Under the pieces are notes generated by a model that did no database searches, was not told the DNA's origin, and saw only the letters and a program-made list of their open reading frames with translations. The translations under genes and the position numbers were made by a program. A stretch of 64,000 nt of DNA from an uncultured Acidimicrobiales bacterium (lineage in GTDB: Bacteria > Actinomycetota > Acidimicrobiia > Acidimicrobiales > SZUA-35): the NCBI GenBank assembly GCA_938002965.1, contig CALKZY010000006.1:1-64000 (forward strand). Direction: 5' to 3'. How positions within the stretch are numbered: position 1 is the first letter of the stretch; the number at the start of each line of letters is the position of its first letter. Shown one piece after another: positions 51,709 through 60,464 of the stretch.

Positions 51709-52656
51709 ATGGACATAGCCCAACGGTTGATCGCCGAGACGTGCGCCTACCTGGCGGCGGCCAAACGATGGACGGCCTGCGGCCGCACGGTGCGATCGAG
51801 CAAGGGTGTCACGGTCAAGCAGTCGGACCGTGGTGGCGTGTTCACGTCCGGGGTCGCCACCTGCGGCGGCGTGTGGTCGTGCCCGCCATGCTCGTACAAG
51901 ATCCGCACCAAGCGGGCGGTCGACATCGCCCAGGCCGCCAGCCGGCACCTGGCCAACGGCGGCGGCGTGTTGTTCATGACGTTCACCATGTCGCACCGTC
52001 GAGGTGAACGCCTGGCCGACGTGTGGGACATTCTCACCGGCGGCTGGTCGTACATGACCAGCGGCTAGCAGTGGCAGGAGAACACCCAGCGATTCGGCAT
52101 CGACGGCTGGATCAAGTCAGTTGAGGTCACCCACGGCCTGAACGGCTGGCACCCGCACCTGCACGTCCTGGTCTTCACCGACAAACCGCTCTCGCCCCTC
52201 GACTCTGATGACGAGTACTGGGCCTTGCGAATAGCTTTTCAGGAGCGGTGGATTCATCGTTTCTCGTCCAAGTGGGGCCGTGACGTATCGCAAGAGTTCG
52301 GGCTCGACACCATTCCCGTCAAGCCCGATGGCACCAAGTGCGTCGGCCGATACGTGTCGAAGGTCGGCTACGAGCTGGCCCTGGCCGACAACAAGCTCGG
52401 CCGATCAGAATGCCAACGTCACCCCGTCGCCATCGCCTACGGCGCGGCCGAGACCGGCGCACCAACCTCCATCGGCCCCAACGAACGTGGCGGACTGTGG
52501 ATCGTCGGCCTACCCGACACCGCCAAGCCGATCCGAGGTCGAGCGCACTGGGTATCCGATGCCGACGTCACTGCCCGAGTGGCGGCAACCGCCCACCTCA
52601 CACCGTCATTCGACGACGTCTTCGGAAAGGACCTCGACCGTGTTGTTCTCGGCTAA
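51709..52656 (-). other. Strand note: see the plus-strand Rep remnant at the same coordinates
   Basis: Nothing is supported on the minus strand over this interval; the coding signal is on the plus strand (replication-protein remnant). Confidence 0.3.
51709..52656 (+). pseudogene. HUH-type replication protein (Rep) remnant with internal TAG
   Basis: About 315 codons of an actinobacterial plasmid/integrative-element Rep. The first part includes GVWSCPPCSYKIRTKRA (zinc-knuckle-like cysteines) and GGGVLFMTFTMSHRRGE. An in-frame TAG at 52066-52068 follows SYMTSG, after which the frame resumes with QWQENTQRFGI, then SVEVTHGLNGWHPHLHVLVF carrying the HxH (HUH) metal motif, and CVGRYVSKVGYEL with the likely catalytic Tyr. 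The N terminus also appears truncated. It is inactive as read and marks a former mobile element. Confidence 0.8.
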
Positions 52657-52840
52657 CCAGGGCACGTTAAGCGTAGTGATCGATCCGAAGACGGCGAAGT
52701 CGACAAGAACGATTCTGCTACATCCGGAAGCCGTCGACCTTCTCACGGGCACCTCGGTGCGCATGATCTACAAGCACTACCGCCACAAGCTGGCGGAGAC
52801 CAGCGAACTTCCGCCACCCGACTACGGTTTCGACCGCTAA
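52657..52840 (+). pseudogene. Tyrosine integrase C-terminal remnant
   Basis: About 60 codons in a frame different from the Rep end. VVIDPKTAKSTRTILLHPEAVDLL resembles the start of an integrase catalytic domain (P-K-T-x2-S-x-R-T-I-x-L). It is joined directly to GTSVRMIYKHYRHKL, which corresponds to the end with the nucleophilic tyrosine. The roughly 100 residues between them, with the R-H-x-x-R catalytic residues, are missing. Its position between a Rep remnant and tRNA-Ala fits a decayed tRNA-integrated element. Confidence 0.7.
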
Positions 52841-53253
52841 ACCACAATCGGTGGAGCATCCGGCGGCATCGATTCGGGCCCGTGGGCTCCACCTGCGGCA
52901 ATAATTGCGTCCCGCCACGCCTCAAGAATCTCGATCATCTCGCCACGTGCGATCTCTTCAGTCTCCGACTCGTCGGCATCGAATTCGTAACCAGCAGTCA
53001 CGGTCTCGCCTTCGACCCGCAGAAAAGTGACGTTACCGGAAGCAAATAGCTGAGCCAATTGATCCTCATCTCGTCGATGAAGTCTCGACAGTGCTCTCTC
53101 GATCCAGAAGGCCGACAGGCCAGGATCTGCACCTCTTGGTGCCCTGCTCGATATCGCATCCTCAAGCGCATGATTCAAGAGACTTGCACCAGCAACATTC
53201 ACGCCGATAAGCCCATCGGCTGTCATCGAGATCGTGAACTCCACAGCGTTCAA
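52837..53253 (-). CDS. Hypothetical acidic protein
   Basis: A 138-aa protein without recognised family, starting MNAVEFTISMTADGLIGVNVAGASLLNHALEDAI. It is acidic and alpha-helical in its second half (DADESETEEIARGEMIEILEAWRDAIIAAGG). It converges with the integrase remnant (stops overlap) and lies downstream of tRNA-Ala on the same strand. It may be cargo of the former mobile element or an independent small gene. Confidence 0.6.
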   Translation of the reverse strand: MNAVEFTISMTADGLIGVNVAGASLLNHALEDAISSRAPRGADPGLSAFWIERALSRLHRRDEDQLAQLFASGNVTFLRVEGETVTAGYEFDADESETEEIARGEMIEILEAWRDAIIAAGGAHGPESMPPDAPPIVV

Positions 53254-53390
53254 CCCTAGCCGAACGCTCTCAAACGCCGGACGGCATACATCGGCGTGAA
53301 GATTGTCGTTGCACTCCGAACACGGCGTGGCTATCAGCTGGGCTATCAGAGTGCGTTAGAGCCCCATTTCGACCAACATCCAGGAACGAC

Positions 53391-53416
53391 GAAACCCGCC
53401 TCGGTGGGCGGGTTTC
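53391..53416 (-). terminator. Intrinsic terminator downstream of tRNA-Ala
   Basis: AAACCCGCC...GGCGGGTTT forms a 9-bp stem (53392-53400 with 53408-53416) around a short TCGGTGG-type loop. On the minus strand it follows the tRNA 3' end by about 8 nt and is followed by TTTCG. The flanking A and T runs make it usable in both directions. Confidence 0.75.
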
Positions 53417-53424
53417 TTGGGGTG

Positions 53425-53497
53425 TGGAGCTAAGGAGAATTGAACTCCTGACCTCTTCCATGCCATGGAAGCGCTCTACCAACTGAGCTATAGCCCC
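53425..53497 (-). tRNA. tRNA-Ala (anticodon GGC)
   Basis: A complete cloverleaf is readable on the minus strand. The acceptor GGGGCTA pairs with TAGCTCC (one G-U), the D arm is AGCTCAGTTGGTAGAGC, the anticodon stem is CTTCC/GGAAG with loop ATGGCAT (anticodon GGC), and the T arm is GGAG-TTCAATT-CTCC. The discriminator is A and CCA is not encoded. A terminator follows. The 3' side faces the decayed mobile element, consistent with tRNA-targeted integration. Confidence 0.95.
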
Positions 53498-53538
53498 GGG
53501 GGACTTTGAATCTTACCGAGATTCGATCCGGCTGACAC

Positions 53539-54279
53539 TCATTTTGGTATCGAGTCGGAACCGTCATCGTCTGTCGGCTCATCCTCGCACCGACGGAGAA
53601 TCTCAACCGCCACCTCCGGACCGGTCAAAGCGGCCAGCTCCTCTCCGAGTGAGACCGCAACCGACTCGTCTCCGACAAACGCCGAAGCCATCCCGTCCTC
53701 CTCGTGAACTCGATCAGTGCAGCACCAAGCGGTGGGCGCTGAACCCCAGTCGGACTTGGTCCAACGCCGTAGACGGCGGCGGCCCAGACCGATTTTTTCC
53801 ACCCGAAACGGCACCTGCCAGCAGACCGATGGCTTCCAGTCGATCGGCCGCTCATTGTCATCCAGCGCACCCAGGTGAAGGGCACAACCCTCTCCCCCGG
53901 CGAAGCCCGGTCGGTTCAAGAAAATGCAGGCCCCGTCCACCAAGCGGGTAGCCGATCGGGCTTCATCAACGAAGACGCCGCCAGTGGCGGCCTCGACATG
54001 GAATTGGAAGCGGGCCGGGTCGAGAACGGCTCCTAACGCTCCAACACTACGAGCCTCATCGTCATCGAGCATCTGGGCGCCAACAGAACAGCAGCCCTGG
54101 CCTAGCTGAGGCGCAGGTTCGGCCAGAATCCCCTCGCACCCACGACCCCAAATGCACGTCCAGTTCGATGACATGAACTCGACGTCGACCTCCCAGTTGA
54201 CGCCGTCCACCGGATCCACAAACAACTCGAACGACTCTGACTCGGTTGACGGATTCGAGGACTCAGCATGAGGAGGCAC
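53539..54279 (-). CDS. Conserved cysteine-rich protein (DUF3109/YkgJ-like)
   Basis: A 246-aa cytosolic protein with several paired cysteines: [48 protein letters not shown] and [12 protein letters not shown]. The G-C-C-S-x-G and G-C-A-L-H patterns resemble proteins that bind zinc or an iron-sulfur cluster (YkgJ/DUF3109-like); a metal-binding role is inferred. GTG at 54279 is used; upstream in-frame codons to 54369 overlap the leuS leader. It is divergent from leuS. Confidence 0.75.
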   Translation of the reverse strand: MPPHAESSNPSTESESFELFVDPVDGVNWEVDVEFMSSNWTCIWGRGCEGILAEPAPQLGQGCCSVGAQMLDDDEARSVGALGAVLDPARFQFHVEAATGGVFVDEARSATRLVDGACIFLNRPGFAGGEGCALHLGALDDNERPIDWKPSVCWQVPFRVEKIGLGRRRLRRWTKSDWGSAPTAWCCTDRVHEEDGMASAFVGDESVAVSLGEELAALTGPEVAVEILRRCEDEPTDDDGSDSIPK

Positions 54280-54350
54280 AGATCCAGTCTGCCTCAAACG
54301 GGAGTGCGATATCAGTCTCATCTCAGCCGAGCGTCTGGTTACATGGCCAT

Positions 54351-56900
54351 ATGGACGACCAACCGGCACACGAAGCGCGCCGTTACGATCCGGCCGAAAT
54401 CGAACCCCGATGGCAACAGCGTTGGCTCGATGATGGCCTTTACCAGATCGACAACGATGACCCTCGCGAGATCCGGTACATCCTCTCCATGTACCCCTAC
54501 CCCTCTGGGCCAGCCCATATCGGTCACGTCCGCAACTACACCTACGGCGATCTTCTGGTCCGCTATCACACGATGAAGGGCTACGGCGTCCTGTCCCCCA
54601 TCGGGTTCGACAGCTTTGGGCTGAACGCCGAGAACGCCGCCATCAAATCCGACGTTCACCCTCGAGCGTTCACCGACGAACGCATCGATGAACTGACGGC
54701 ATCGCTGCGACAAATCGGCGCTGTCTACGACGACCGCCGCACCACGAAGAGCCACGACCCGGAGTACATGCGGTGGAACCAGTTCTTCTTCTTGAAGTTC
54801 TACGAAGCTGGCCTGGCCTACAAAGACGAGGCACTGGTCAACTGGTGTCCAGGCTGCCAAACCGTGCTGGCCAACGAGCAGGTGATCGATGGGCGATGCG
54901 AACGCTCGGGTGACGTGGTCGCCCGGCGCATGATGTCCCAGTGGTTCTACCGGATCACCGACTATGCCCAGGAGTTGCTGGACGAGCTGGACAACATGGA
55001 CTGGCCTGATCGGGTCAAGACCATGCAGCGAAACTGGATCGGCCGTTCCGAAGGCGTGCAATTCGGCTTACACCGGGCCAACAACGGTGCTCACAGTTCT
55101 GCGCAGAACGCTGCCCGCAGCGCTGCCGACACCACCTCCGGCGACGACGCCCATTCCGCGGTGGACCCGTTGACGGTCTACACCACTCGCCCCGACACCG
55201 GCTTCGGAATGACCTTCGCCGTCATATCCCCCGAGCATCCTCGTCTGACCGAGTTCGTCACCGACGAGCAACGAGCCACGGTCGACGCCTTCCGCCATGA
55301 TGTCGCCCAAAAAGGCGAGGTCGATCGTCTAAGCACGGTGGCCAACGCCAACAAGCGCGGGGTGTTTACCGGCACTCACGTCATCAACCCGTTCAACAGC
55401 TCCGTCATACCGCTGTACGTCGCCGACTACGTCTTGATGGGCTACGGCACCGGGGCAACAATGGCCGTGCCCGGTCAGGACCAAAGGGATTGGGACTTTG
55501 CTACGGCCCACGGGCTGGACATCATCCGAACCGTGCAGCCCCCGGACGGCTTCGATGGTCAGGCCTACACGGGCGATGGACCGGTCATCAACAGCGACTG
55601 GTTGAACGGCCTCACCGTCATCGAGGCCAAAGCCAAGGCCGGTCAATGGCTAGTTGACGACGGCTTGGGGCAGAGACAGACCAACTACCGCCTGAGGGAC
55701 TGGTTGGTGAGCCGCCAACGGTTCTGGGGATGTCCCATTCCCATCGTCTACTGCGAGATCTGCGGCACGGTGCCGGTGCCGCATTCGGACCTGCCGATTG
55801 TTGGCCCCGACGACGTCGCCTTCGGTCCAAGCGGTCAGTCCCCACTCGCATACAACGAAGACTTCCTCAACACGACTTGCCCAACATGCAGCCGACCAGC
55901 AACTCGGGAAACCGACACGATGGATACCTTCGTCGACTCCTCCTGGCACTTTCTGCGCTTCGCCGACCCTTGGAATCACGACCAACCGTTTTCGACACAG
56001 GCCATCGAGAAGTTCCTACCGGTCAGTCAGTACATCGGCGGCGTCGAGCATGCGATCTTGCACCTGTTGTACGCCCGGTTCTTCACCAAAGCATTGGCCG
56101 ACCTGGGCTTGGCCCCAGCCAATCTGCGTGAGCCGTTCGCCAAGCTGTTCACACAAGGCATGGTCCGGCTGGGCGGCACCAAGATGTCCAAGTCCAAAGG
56201 CAACGCCTTTGCACCGGAGGACTACGTCGAGGCCCATGGCGCCGATGTGCTCCGTGTAGCCATCCTGGCGGCCAAATCGCCGGCCGAAGACGTCGACTTC
56301 GAAGACTTCCAAGTGGAAGGGGCGGAACGATTCCTCAACCGAGTATGGCGCCTAGCTGCCACATCAACCGGTGAGATCAAGAACATTCGTCACGGTGAGC
56401 CAAACAAGGCCGACCACAACATCGACGCTGCCGCTCATCGGCTGATTAGTAGGATCACCGCCGAATACGACCGGATGGCCTTCCACACTGCGGTCGCCGG
56501 TCTCATGGAGTTCACCAACACGCTCTACGCCTACGTGCAGTCGGAAGAAGGCGGGCACGCTACAACCCTGGAGTTGGCGGTGGACTCGTTGCTTCAACTG
56601 ATGGCGCCCGCCGCCCCTCACATCGCGGCTGAGCTGTGGGCCAGGCGCCACGACGGTCCACACATCCTCGCCCTCGAGTGGCCTGAGGCCAATGCCGAGA
56701 AGCTGGTGGAGTCAACCGTCACCATGGTGATTCAGGTCAACGGCAAAGTTCGGGGCCGCATCGATGTTGCAGTCGGGATCACCGACGCCGAGGCCCAAAC
56801 CGAGGCGCTATCCTCACCCCGAATTCAAGCTCTGCTGGGCGACAAACAACCAAGCAGGACTATTGTGCGGGCACCGAAGCTAGTCAACATCGTGACGTAA
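54351..56900 (+). CDS. leuS: Leucyl-tRNA synthetase
   Basis: Class I aminoacyl-tRNA synthetase charging tRNA-Leu, 849 aa, close to the usual length. The HIGH motif is at residues 56-59 ([14 protein letters not shown]). The editing (CP1) domain spans about 225-415 with [11 protein letters not shown] and the threonine-rich pocket. KMSKS begins at about 611 ([15 protein letters not shown]), and a C-terminal anticodon-binding domain ends in VQVNGKVRG-type sequence. ATG at 54351 ([14 protein letters not shown]) is preferred over an upstream in-frame ATG at 54246. Confidence 0.97.
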   Translation: MDDQPAHEARRYDPAEIEPRWQQRWLDDGLYQIDNDDPREIRYILSMYPYPSGPAHIGHVRNYTYGDLLVRYHTMKGYGVLSPIGFDSFGLNAENAAIKSDVHPRAFTDERIDELTASLRQIGAVYDDRRTTKSHDPEYMRWNQFFFLKFYEAGLAYKDEALVNWCPGCQTVLANEQVIDGRCERSGDVVARRMMSQWFYRITDYAQELLDELDNMDWPDRVKTMQRNWIGRSEGVQFGLHRANNGAHSSAQNAARSAADTTSGDDAHSAVDPLTVYTTRPDTGFGMTFAVISPEHPRLTEFVTDEQRATVDAFRHDVAQKGEVDRLSTVANANKRGVFTGTHVINPFNSSVIPLYVADYVLMGYGTGATMAVPGQDQRDWDFATAHGLDIIRTVQPPDGFDGQAYTGDGPVINSDWLNGLTVIEAKAKAGQWLVDDGLGQRQTNYRLRDWLVSRQRFWGCPIPIVYCEICGTVPVPHSDLPIVGPDDVAFGPSGQSPLAYNEDFLNTTCPTCSRPATRETDTMDTFVDSSWHFLRFADPWNHDQPFSTQAIEKFLPVSQYIGGVEHAILHLLYARFFTKALADLGLAPANLREPFAKLFTQGMVRLGGTKMSKSKGNAFAPEDYVEAHGADVLRVAILAAKSPAEDVDFEDFQVEGAERFLNRVWRLAATSTGEIKNIRHGEPNKADHNIDAAAHRLISRITAEYDRMAFHTAVAGLMEFTNTLYAYVQSEEGGHATTLELAVDSLLQLMAPAAPHIAAELWARRHDGPHILALEWPEANAEKLVESTVTMVIQVNGKVRGRIDVAVGITDAEAQTEALSSPRIQALLGDKQPSRTIVRAPKLVNIVT

Positions 56901-56920
56901 TTGCCCTCGTTCGAGCAGGG

Positions 56921-57346
56921 TCAGGCCGACCGGGGCCGTTCGGCCGTTCGCTCCAACCGCGGGACATCGCGCCAGAGACGCTCCAGCTCGTAGTATCTGC
57001 GAGCTTCCTCGGTGAAGACGTGAATCACAATGGCGCCGTAATCCATCAGCACCCAGCTCATGGTTTCCCGACCTTCAATCCGGTTGGGTTTGGGCCCTCC
57101 AGCTTCAGTCAACGCTTCCTCGACCGCGTCGACAATGGCCCGAACTTGGCGGTTCGTGCGGCCCGAGGTAATGACAAACCAGTCGGTGATTGCTATGACC
57201 TCTCCAACGAAGAAGGCTTCGGTATTCTGTCCGAGCTTGTCGTCGGCGGCGTCGGAGGCGATGCGGACCCAGTTGGTGAGTTCGTCGTCAGGAACTGTGC
57301 TGACGTCGACTTGGGTTTGATCATCGCCTGGTGATTCGAGGCTCAG
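56921..57346 (-). CDS. rsfS: Ribosome silencing factor RsfS, apparent CTG start
   Basis: Small ribosome-associated factor that blocks subunit joining by binding uL14. The full frame gives 141 aa with the family hallmarks EVIAITDWFVITSGRTNRQVRAIVDAVEEAL, then RIEGRETMSWVLMDYGAIVIHVFTEEARRYYELERLW. No ATG, GTG or TTG occurs in the conserved N-terminal region, and a stop lies at 57356-57358. The only plausible initiation codon is CTG at 57344-57346 with AGGAG at 57352-57356 (5-nt spacing). A caller restricted to ATG/GTG/TTG would give only 63 aa from TTG at 57112. It forms a row with nadD and a LytR_C protein, a usual neighbourhood. Confidence 0.88.
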   Translation of the reverse strand: MSLESPGDDQTQVDVSTVPDDELTNWVRIASDAADDKLGQNTEAFFVGEVIAITDWFVITSGRTNRQVRAIVDAVEEALTEAGGPKPNRIEGRETMSWVLMDYGAIVIHVFTEEARRYYELERLWRDVPRLERTAERPRSA

Positions 57347-57443
57347 AAGCTCTCCTTGTTATGCCGTGCCGAATTTCGCTGTCATCATTGTAGATGCGGG
57401 CGATGACAACTAACCAGCTGTTTGTCGTTGCCAGGATCGCTGT

Positions 57444-58583
57444 TCAGTTGCCGAGAACCTCGACCAAGTCAAGATCAGGGCCGACCACCAACGACACGGT
57501 GCGTTGATCATCACTTCTGGTAGTTACTAGCTGTTCGACATCGAGTTCAGCCGCCAGGTCGTTCAAATCGTCAAGTGCCGTCCGGCTGGCTCCGCCTTGG
57601 CGAACAACCGACGACAATTCAATCGGAACGATCAGTTGAGATGAGTCCTGGGAGAGCATCGTGGCCGTTGAGATCTCCACTACTTCAAGTCCACGGGCCG
57701 CCACTCGGCTGGCCAAGCTCTCCAAGTCCGCCTGCCCATACCCATCGACGATGCGGATCCGTAGTCGGTCGGTTCCGTCTCGACCGGCCGGGAACGAGAT
57801 AAGTGTGCGCAGCAGCTGCTCGGCCTGCGCTTGATCTATCTGCGAGACGCCGGATTCAGCCACGTCGGTTGGGAGATCGAACACAGCGACGTCGTTGGAT
57901 GTACCGCCTGAATCAAGCGGGAACATCGAAGCTAGTGGCCCACTACCGGCTAAGCCGTTTTCGGACACAGCGGACCAGAACTCGTCACGACGGGGCCCAA
58001 GTGACAGCAGCGAGGCGCCTTCGGACGGCAGACCGATGAACCTGGCCGCTTGTGGCCCGGCGACCTCGACGGTGCCAACATCAAACAGCGGCGCCCCGTC
58101 CGCCTCGATTACGGGGTCTGGATTGTCAACGGTCACCACTGAGGGACCGAACGCCTCGGCCCAAACATCGCCGTCCACGACCTCGATAGACGCCAGGCGA
58201 AGTCGAAGCTCGCCCGCTACCCGCTCCACCGCTTCCACCGGGCTACTGTCGCTGACCGGTCGATCCCCGATAACAGTGTCACCCGACCCGAGAACAACCG
58301 ACGATGCCTGACCGACGTCGTCCACGACGACCATCGCCAAGCCGGTTAGGCGCCCATCAAGAACTTCGGCAACACCCACGACGGACGTTGGATCCACCAG
58401 TGCCGACCAGCCGGCGTCCCCGGGCTGTGGTTCGTCAACGACCACCCCGGCTTGGGAGCCGAGAATGGTGTGGTAACCCTTGATGGCCAAAAATGGAACA
58501 GCCATCGCCAGCATGAGCTCGGCGGCGGCAAATAGGAGAAAAAATCGCGGGTTAGGCGGGAGTAGGGCGGCGGACCGACTCAC
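57444..58583 (-). CDS. Single-pass membrane protein with LytR_C-like C terminus
   Basis: A 379-aa protein with an N-terminal membrane helix (FFLLFAAAELMLAMAVPFLAIKG) and an extracytoplasmic region. The C-terminal part has LRIRIVDGYGQADLESLASRVAARGLEVVEIS, the pattern of the LytR_C domain that follows LCP cell-wall ligase domains. The LCP catalytic domain itself (Arg/Asp-rich motifs) is not recognisable in the middle part, so it may be a divergent or regulatory relative. It sits between nadD (2 bp, or overlapping if TTG at 58589 is used) and rsfS, likely in one operon. Confidence 0.7.
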   Translation of the reverse strand: MSRSAALLPPNPRFFLLFAAAELMLAMAVPFLAIKGYHTILGSQAGVVVDEPQPGDAGWSALVDPTSVVGVAEVLDGRLTGLAMVVVDDVGQASSVVLGSGDTVIGDRPVSDSSPVEAVERVAGELRLRLASIEVVDGDVWAEAFGPSVVTVDNPDPVIEADGAPLFDVGTVEVAGPQAARFIGLPSEGASLLSLGPRRDEFWSAVSENGLAGSGPLASMFPLDSGGTSNDVAVFDLPTDVAESGVSQIDQAQAEQLLRTLISFPAGRDGTDRLRIRIVDGYGQADLESLASRVAARGLEVVEISTATMLSQDSSQLIVPIELSSVVRQGGASRTALDDLNDLAAELDVEQLVTTRSDDQRTVSLVVGPDLDLVEVLGN

Positions 58584-58585
58584 AG

Positions 58586-59179
58586 TCAATCACGATAGAG
58601 GTTCCACTTCAGTATTCGTTCGACCACCGGCTCTGGGGTCAGAAATCGTATTGAGTGACCTTGCTCCACTCTGCGCCGCAGGCCGGTACCCGAAATGTTC
58701 ACTGACGGGATCTCAACGAGATCCCATTGCCAGCCCGTGGGGGGTTGAAAGTCAGCTCCTGGGCGGTTTACCACCACTATTTCAGCTTGCGTTCTGAGCT
58801 TGTCGACGTTGTGCCACGAGTCGAGACCGAGCGCGGCGTCAGCGCCAACTATTACCCGCCAGCTCGCCTTCGGATATTTTTCCGAGAGTGCATCGAGCGT
58901 TACCGACGTGTAGCTCGGTCCACCCATTTCGAGTTCGATCCCGGAGACGCTGAGCCCGTAGGCGTCGCCGACCGCAACTTCAGTCATTTCCAGACGCCGT
59001 TCAGCAGACGTGATACTGCGGGTGCCGGCCTTCTGCCACGGATTGTTGGCCGGAACCAGCAAGACCATGTCCAAACCCAACGCGTGCAGTACTTGATCGC
59101 CGACGATCAGGTGACCCAGGTGAGGAGGGTCGAAGGTTCCGCCAAGCACGCCGATTGTTTCTGTGGTAATGTTATCCAC
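58586..59179 (-). CDS. nadD: Nicotinate-nucleotide adenylyltransferase
   Basis: NAD biosynthesis enzyme adenylating nicotinate mononucleotide, 197 aa. The nucleotidyltransferase motif GVLGGTFDPPHLGHL (with H-x-G-H) is at the N terminus. PANNPWQKAG, VIVGADAALGLDSWHN and the C-terminal SGTGLRRRVEQG (the S-x-T-x-x-R motif) complete the family. The start is GTG at 59179. It begins a nadD - LytR_C - rsfS row on the minus strand, opposite to the sigma factor gene. Confidence 0.95.
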   Translation of the reverse strand: MDNITTETIGVLGGTFDPPHLGHLIVGDQVLHALGLDMVLLVPANNPWQKAGTRSITSAERRLEMTEVAVGDAYGLSVSGIELEMGGPSYTSVTLDALSEKYPKASWRVIVGADAALGLDSWHNVDKLRTQAEIVVVNRPGADFQPPTGWQWDLVEIPSVNISGTGLRRRVEQGHSIRFLTPEPVVERILKWNLYRD

Positions 59180-59248
59180 AGGCGCTACGAGCTCTTTGCG
59201 AAAGCCATAAGAGGTCTCGTCTAGCGCAAATTTGGGAAAAATCCCCCC

Positions 59249-59268
59249 AAAGTGACCGATGTCACTTT
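59249..59268. promoter_or_regulatory. Perfect 8-bp-arm inverted repeat upstream of the sigma-factor gene
   Basis: AAAGTGAC-CGAT-GTCACTTT lies in the nadD/sigma divergent intergenic region, about 190 bp before the sigma-factor ATG and 70 bp before nadD. Perfect arms with a 4-bp centre suit a dimeric repressor or activator. A neighbouring TTTGGG...CCCAAA repeat (59231-59251) partly overlaps it. Confidence 0.5.
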
Positions 59269-59456
59269 ATCTGAGAGCGTATTCGTACTAGAAAGAGTAA
59301 TCGGGCCTACAACAGCCTCGCATCTGCCGGCACATTCTCAACGGAACTATCTAAACCGAAAACCAGCCGGACGACGAGCAACAAGCCCCACCCTCAGGAT
59401 GATCAAGCATCACCCTGCCCCTTAAAGCATAACACCCCGGAAAAGAAGCACGCGCC

Positions 59457-60296
59457 ATGAGTGATTCAGTAGGACAATATCTAAACGAAATCGGACTCGT
59501 CCCCCTCCTGACGGCGGACGAGGAGCGCGAGTTGAGCCAGATCATCGAGAAAGGCCGAGAGGCCCAGGAAATGATCGACGCCGGAGACAATTCGGTGGCC
59601 AACCGTAGAGCCGTCCGTGCAGCTGCACGAGCAAAAGATCGGTTCATCCGAGCCAACCTGAGGTTGGTTGTTAGCGTCGCACGACGCTACCCCCTCCCTC
59701 CTTCAATGGAACTCCTCGACCTTATTCAGGAAGGGAACCTCGGCCTTGAGCACGCCGTCGACAAGTTCGACTGGCGTAAAGGCTTCAAGTTCTCCACCTA
59801 TGCCACGTTCTGGATTCGCCAGGCGATCGGCCGGGCCCTCGATCAGAAGGCCAGCCTTGTTCGTCTCCCCGGCGACCGGTCGGCAAGCCTTCGGGCCGCC
59901 CTCCGCCAGGTATCGGGCGACGGTGACGAGCTAGACGATGAGCACGCACGACTTCATCGGCTGACCACACCAACCTCTCTTGACCGCACCATCGGTGACG
60001 ACGACTCCAATGAGCTTGTCGACCTTCTCCCCGACGCCAACCCCGGCCCCGAAATCGAGGTCATGGCACGGGCGGAAGAAACCATGGTCACCGGCCTGCT
60101 TGAGGTGCTCGACCCTCGTGCCAAGTACGCAGTAGAACAGCGATTCGGCCTCAATGACGGCCGCAAGCGCAGCTACCGCGAGGTCGGCGAGGAACTGGGT
60201 GTTACAGCCGAAGCCGCTCGACGACTGGTGAAGCGAGCTGTGAGCGCCGTACGTGACCAGGCTGGCGACGTCATGAGTGATTTCGACGCCGCCTAA
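59457..60296 (+). CDS. RpoD-family sigma factor (group 2, SigB/HrdB-like)
   Basis: A 279-aa sigma-70 family protein. Region 1.2 (SVGQYLNEIGLVPLLTADEERELSQII), region 2 (RANLRLVVSVARRY, LLDLIQEGNLGLEHAVDKFDWRKGFKFSTYATFWIRQAIGRAL) and region 4 (LLEVLDPRAKYAVEQRFGLNDG...YREVGEELGVTAEAARRLVKRAVSAV) are present. Region 3 is short and the protein lacks a region 1.1, so it is an alternative (group 2) rather than the main housekeeping sigma. ATG at 59457 is used. A terminator hairpin follows. Confidence 0.92.
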   Translation: MSDSVGQYLNEIGLVPLLTADEERELSQIIEKGREAQEMIDAGDNSVANRRAVRAAARAKDRFIRANLRLVVSVARRYPLPPSMELLDLIQEGNLGLEHAVDKFDWRKGFKFSTYATFWIRQAIGRALDQKASLVRLPGDRSASLRAALRQVSGDGDELDDEHARLHRLTTPTSLDRTIGDDDSNELVDLLPDANPGPEIEVMARAEETMVTGLLEVLDPRAKYAVEQRFGLNDGRKRSYREVGEELGVTAEAARRLVKRAVSAVRDQAGDVMSDFDAA

Positions 60297-60330
60297 GCAG
60301 GCACTCAACTCAAAAACGTAAGACGAAAGT

Positions 60331-60370
60331 GATGGGTCGGCATTGCCGGCCCATCGCTCGTTTTGTTCTT
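60331..60370 (+). terminator. Intrinsic terminator after the sigma-factor gene
   Basis: GATGGGTCGGC pairs with GCCGGCCCATC around a short ATT loop (60331-60355), followed by GCTCGTTTTGTTCTT. It lies 35 bp after the sigma stop codon, in the direction of transcription. Confidence 0.85.
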
Positions 60371-60464
60371 CCGTGGCTGAAAGCAACCGATCTCACGTGG
60401 CAATACGGCGTAGTCAAGCTAAATCGATTGCCAATGCCACCAAAACTGGAGACACTGAACAGGT

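Noticed and set aside
41603-52068. TAG read-through (for example pyrrolysine) in the P450 and Rep genes
   Set aside because: TAG is the normal stop of several genes here (comEC, AI-2E, HAD, acidic protein). Neither interrupted site has a special aligned residue, and no Pyl genes are seen.
51709-52656. Any gene on the minus strand over the Rep remnant
   Set aside because: The minus-strand frames are antisense shadows; the placeholder entry in the feature list only states that nothing is supported there.
59172-59180. Perfect DnaA-box-like TTATCCACA
   Set aside because: It is a single copy overlapping the nadD start codon (GTG GAT AAC). No cluster of boxes, AT-rich unwinding region, dnaA or dnaN is nearby, so an origin is not supported.
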